Assembly: GCA_020633205.1 (NCBI GenBank)
Contig: JACKEB010000019.1
Location: 186,001-250,000, forward strand
DNA length: 64,000 bases
Reading direction: 5' to 3'
From: Polyangiaceae bacterium
Lineage (GTDB): Bacteria > Myxococcota_A > Polyangia > Polyangiales > Polyangiaceae
A program made the translations under genes and the position numbers. Numbering within the stretch: the first letter of the stretch is position 1; every line of letters starts with the position of its first letter. The notes below the pieces were generated by a model, which saw nothing but the letters and a program-made list of their open reading frames with translations, ran no database searches and was not told the origin of the DNA. This document shows, in pieces, positions 62,155 through 64,000 of the stretch.

Positions 62155-62832
62155 ATGGCCCAGCGGATCCTCGTAGTTGAAGACGAACCAGCGATCAGTG
62201 AGTCGGTTGCCTACGCGCTCAAGCGTGACGGCTTCAGCGTCGTGACCGCCGGCACCATTGCAGAGGCTGAGACACAGTTGGACACGGATCTGGTCGTGTT
62301 GGACCTGATGTTGCCCGACGGCAGCGGCTTTGACCTGATTGGAAAGCTACGGCGCGACGGCGACTTGACGCCGATCATCGTGCTCTCCAGCCGGGACGGC
62401 GAGGCTGACCGGGTGGCCGCTCTGGAGACCGGCGCCGACGACTACGTGCCCAAGCCTTTTTCCCCAAGGGAAGTCGTCGCGCGGGTTCGCGCCGTCCTGC
62501 GGCGCGCGCGTCCGGAGCCGGCGGCGAAGCGAGAGGGGCCGCCGCTCTCCGTTGACGAAGAGTCGCGGCGGGTGGAGGTGAACGGTCAGAGCGTCGACCT
62601 CACGCGCGTCGAGTTCGATCTGCTCGTCGCTCTGCTCGAAAGCCCCGGCCGCGTCTATACCCGCGCCCAGCTGATTGACCGCGTCTGGGGTGACGGCTTT
62701 GCCATCACCGACCGCACGGTGGATTCCCATGTGAAATCTCTGCGGCGCAAGCTGAGTGACGCAGGCGGGGACACCAGCCTGATCGAGACGGTACGTGGCG
62801 TCGGCTACCGGGTGGGAGACGGGTCGCGTTGA
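62155..62832 (+). CDS. OmpR/PhoB-type response regulator
   Basis: The 225-aa product has a receiver domain with acidic pocket E9/D10, phosphorylation site D50 (LVVLDLMLP) and the conserved Lys in DDYVPKPFS, then an OmpR-type winged helix (VDLTRVEFDLLVALLESPGRVYTRAQLIDRVWG, TVDSHVKSLRRKL, ETVRGVGYRV). It is followed with a four-base overlap (TTGA) by a sensor kinase, with which it forms a two-component system. The frame upstream of 62155 has no receiver similarity. Specific symbols such as creB are not justified. Confidence 0.95.
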   Translation: MAQRILVVEDEPAISESVAYALKRDGFSVVTAGTIAEAETQLDTDLVVLDLMLPDGSGFDLIGKLRRDGDLTPIIVLSSRDGEADRVAALETGADDYVPKPFSPREVVARVRAVLRRARPEPAAKREGPPLSVDEESRRVEVNGQSVDLTRVEFDLLVALLESPGRVYTRAQLIDRVWGDGFAITDRTVDSHVKSLRRKLSDAGGDTSLIETVRGVGYRVGDGSR

Positions 62833-64000
62833 GCGGCGCTCAGGGTTCTGAAATCTTGAGGTTGGTGATCGTCGCGGGCACGGCGATCGCCATCATTCTA
62901 TTCGTTGCCTTCATCGCCAGCCGCCTGCTCAAGAGCCTGAGCCGCGGCATGTCGGTTCGCATGCAGGTCTTCTTGGCGCTCTCGGCGATCGTGGGGACAT
63001 TCGCGTTTGGCCTGGGTCTGATGGTGATCGACCGCATCGAGGCCCGCGCCGTGCGCTTCGCCAAGCAAGCAGCAGAGGACGAAGCGAAGCTGGTGGCCAG
63101 CCTGCTCGAGGGAGACATGCTGCGCACCGGCACCGGGCTGAACGGCGCAATCGCGCGCCTGGAAACCGAGCGCAACCGCGGCGCAGCGCTGCGCTTGGAG
63201 GTACTGGACACCCGGGGGCACCTGGTGTTTCCGCGCGATACCGTGAGCCAGGCGGACCAGCCCGGCACCGTGCATGTCGACGTCCCCATTCACGCCAAAG
63301 GTCAGGTGGTCGGTGCAGTGCGCGTCGTCAAGCCGACGGTCGTGATGCAGCGCATGCTGGCCGACTTCGCGCCAACAGTACTGGTCATCAGCCTCGTGCT
63401 TGGCGCCGCGGCCGCCGCAGCGGCCGTCTGGATCGGGCACACCATCGCGCGGCCCATCGTCGCCCTCACCGAGTTCAGCGAGCGCGTGAGCGCGGGCGAG
63501 CGCACCGCCGCGCCGCCGCCCGCCTTCGGCCGGGAGGTCACCAAGCTGACCCAGAGCATTGATTCCATGCGGAGACAGCTCGAGGGGCGCCCCTTCGTCG
63601 AGACCTTCGCCGCAGATCTGAGCCACGAGCTGAAGAATCCCGTCGCTGCCATCCGCGCAAGCGCGGAGATCTTGGACGAAGAAGGTGCCCTCGAGGAACC
63701 CGAAGAGGCGCGGCGCTTCGTCAAGCGCATCCGCGAAGCGACAGCCCGCATCGAGCGCCTGCTGAGCGATCTCTTGAACCTGGCGCAGATCGAGGCGCGC
63801 GGCATCGACGAGTTCGACGTGCTTGATATGGGCGACCTGCTCCTCGCTTCGACCAAAGGTCTCGAGGGCCGCGAGCGCCTCAACGTGAGCGTCAAGCAAG
63901 ACGCAAAGGTCCGCGGCGACGCCACGTGGCTGGGGCGCGCGATGGCGAACTTGCTCGAGAACGCCTTGGTGCACTCGCCAAAGGGTTCGCCCATCGAGGT
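62829..64000 (+). CDS. CreC-like sensor histidine kinase (3' end outside the window)
   Basis: The open frame runs to the window end without a stop (about 390 codons visible). From the TTG at 62829 it encodes three hydrophobic segments (about residues 9-34, 45-67 and 187-210); the residues between the second and third form the periplasmic sensor. A HAMP linker (IARPIVALTEFSERVSAGERT) leads to HisKA with phosphoacceptor H266 in AADLSHELKNPVAAIRASAEIL, and the N-box of HATPase_c (RAMANLLENALVHSP) is the last thing visible. The HELKNPVAAIRASAEIL segment resembles E. coli CreC. The TTGA overlap with the regulator couples them. Confidence 0.93.
   Translation, partial: MSGAQGSEILRLVIVAGTAIAIILFVAFIASRLLKSLSRGMSVRMQVFLALSAIVGTFAFGLGLMVIDRIEARAVRFAKQAAEDEAKLVASLLEGDMLRTGTGLNGAIARLETERNRGAALRLEVLDTRGHLVFPRDTVSQADQPGTVHVDVPIHAKGQVVGAVRVVKPTVVMQRMLADFAPTVLVISLVLGAAAAAAAVWIGHTIARPIVALTEFSERVSAGERTAAPPPAFGREVTKLTQSIDSMRRQLEGRPFVETFAADLSHELKNPVAAIRASAEILDEEGALEEPEEARRFVKRIREATARIERLLSDLLNLAQIEARGIDEFDVLDMGDLLLASTKGLEGRERLNVSVKQDAKVRGDATWLGRAMANLLENALVHSPKGSPIE

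Noticed and set aside
62840..63994. Long frames on the minus strand at the right end
   Set aside because: They are antisense to the histidine kinase, whose plus-strand frame runs open to the window end with clear kinase motifs.

Overview
The window looks like a chromosomal segment of a myxobacterium (Myxococcota, most likely Polyangia). The reasons are a GC content that looks to be in the low-to-mid 60s %, two eukaryote-like Ser/Thr protein kinases, a very large sigma-54 activator with TPR and GAF regions, a GldG/DUF4340-type ABC system, a MYXO-CTERM-like tail on a beta-helix protein, and eight intact genes or gene products plus one fragment with the Gly/Ser/Ala/Asn 'GGSGG' linkers typical of Polyangia lipoproteins. 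I see no phage, insertion sequence, rRNA operon or CRISPR array. Both ends cut a gene.

Layout. 1-9.9 kb: a sigma-54 activator (left end missing), a nucleotidyltransferase-fold protein divergent from a solitary Dam-type methylase, a zinc-ribbon Ser/Thr kinase, a VanW-family lipoprotein, and a cyclopropane-fatty-acid-synthase-like methyltransferase closed by a strong terminator. 9.9-12.4 kb: the most unusual locus, a BlaI-like repressor overlapping a BlaR1-like M56 protease whose periplasmic end is a lytic transglycosylase plus a degenerate LytM domain, behind a palindrome-rich promoter. 12.5-16.6 kb: lipoproteins, a Kazal-like protein, and a small operon with an SH3b protein and a barrel-like protein. 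16.7-22.3 kb: a translationally coupled four-gene ABC operon (ATPase, permease, GldG-like, DUF4340). 22.4-25.2 kb: an FGE-fold lipoprotein lacking the FGE cysteines and a PAS histidine kinase. 25.3-30.1 kb: LolA, RuvC, a CrtI/PYROXD2-type FAD oxidoreductase, an MJ1255-type glycosyltransferase and YhbY. 30.2-38.7 kb: a beta-helix MYXO-CTERM protein, a lipoprotein, oligoribonuclease, a GlcD-type FAD oxidase, a molybdopterin oxidoreductase and an SDR. 38.9-46.8 kb: a second Ser/Thr kinase, an amidohydrolase, tRNA-Ser(GCT), a dihaem cytochrome c, SppA and a zinc-ribbon/TPR membrane protein. 47.4-62 kb: an accessory run of secreted lipoproteins (amidohydrolase, RCC1 repeat, GH16, Cys-rich), SspB, SixA, a long inverted repeat, and a SUKH immunity-like gene coupled to an unknown gene and apparently broken into a lipoprotein remnant. 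62.2-64 kb: an OmpR-type regulator and a CreC-like sensor kinase cut by the window end.

How the genes fit together. Much of the window concerns the cell envelope: lipoprotein transport (LolA), signal-peptide digestion (SppA), lipid modification, peptidoglycan sensing or remodelling (VanW, M56-SLT-LytM, SH3b), polysaccharide cleavage (GH16) and many surface lipoproteins. These are interleaved with signalling proteins (sigma-54 activator, two kinases, two histidine kinases, response regulator, BlaI-type repressor) and housekeeping genes (RuvC, Orn, YhbY, SspB, tRNA-Ser). The best candidate for an undescribed system is the BlaI/M56-SLT-LytM pair: the sequence supports a BlaIR architecture in which the beta-lactam-binding sensor is replaced by peptidoglycan-acting domains.
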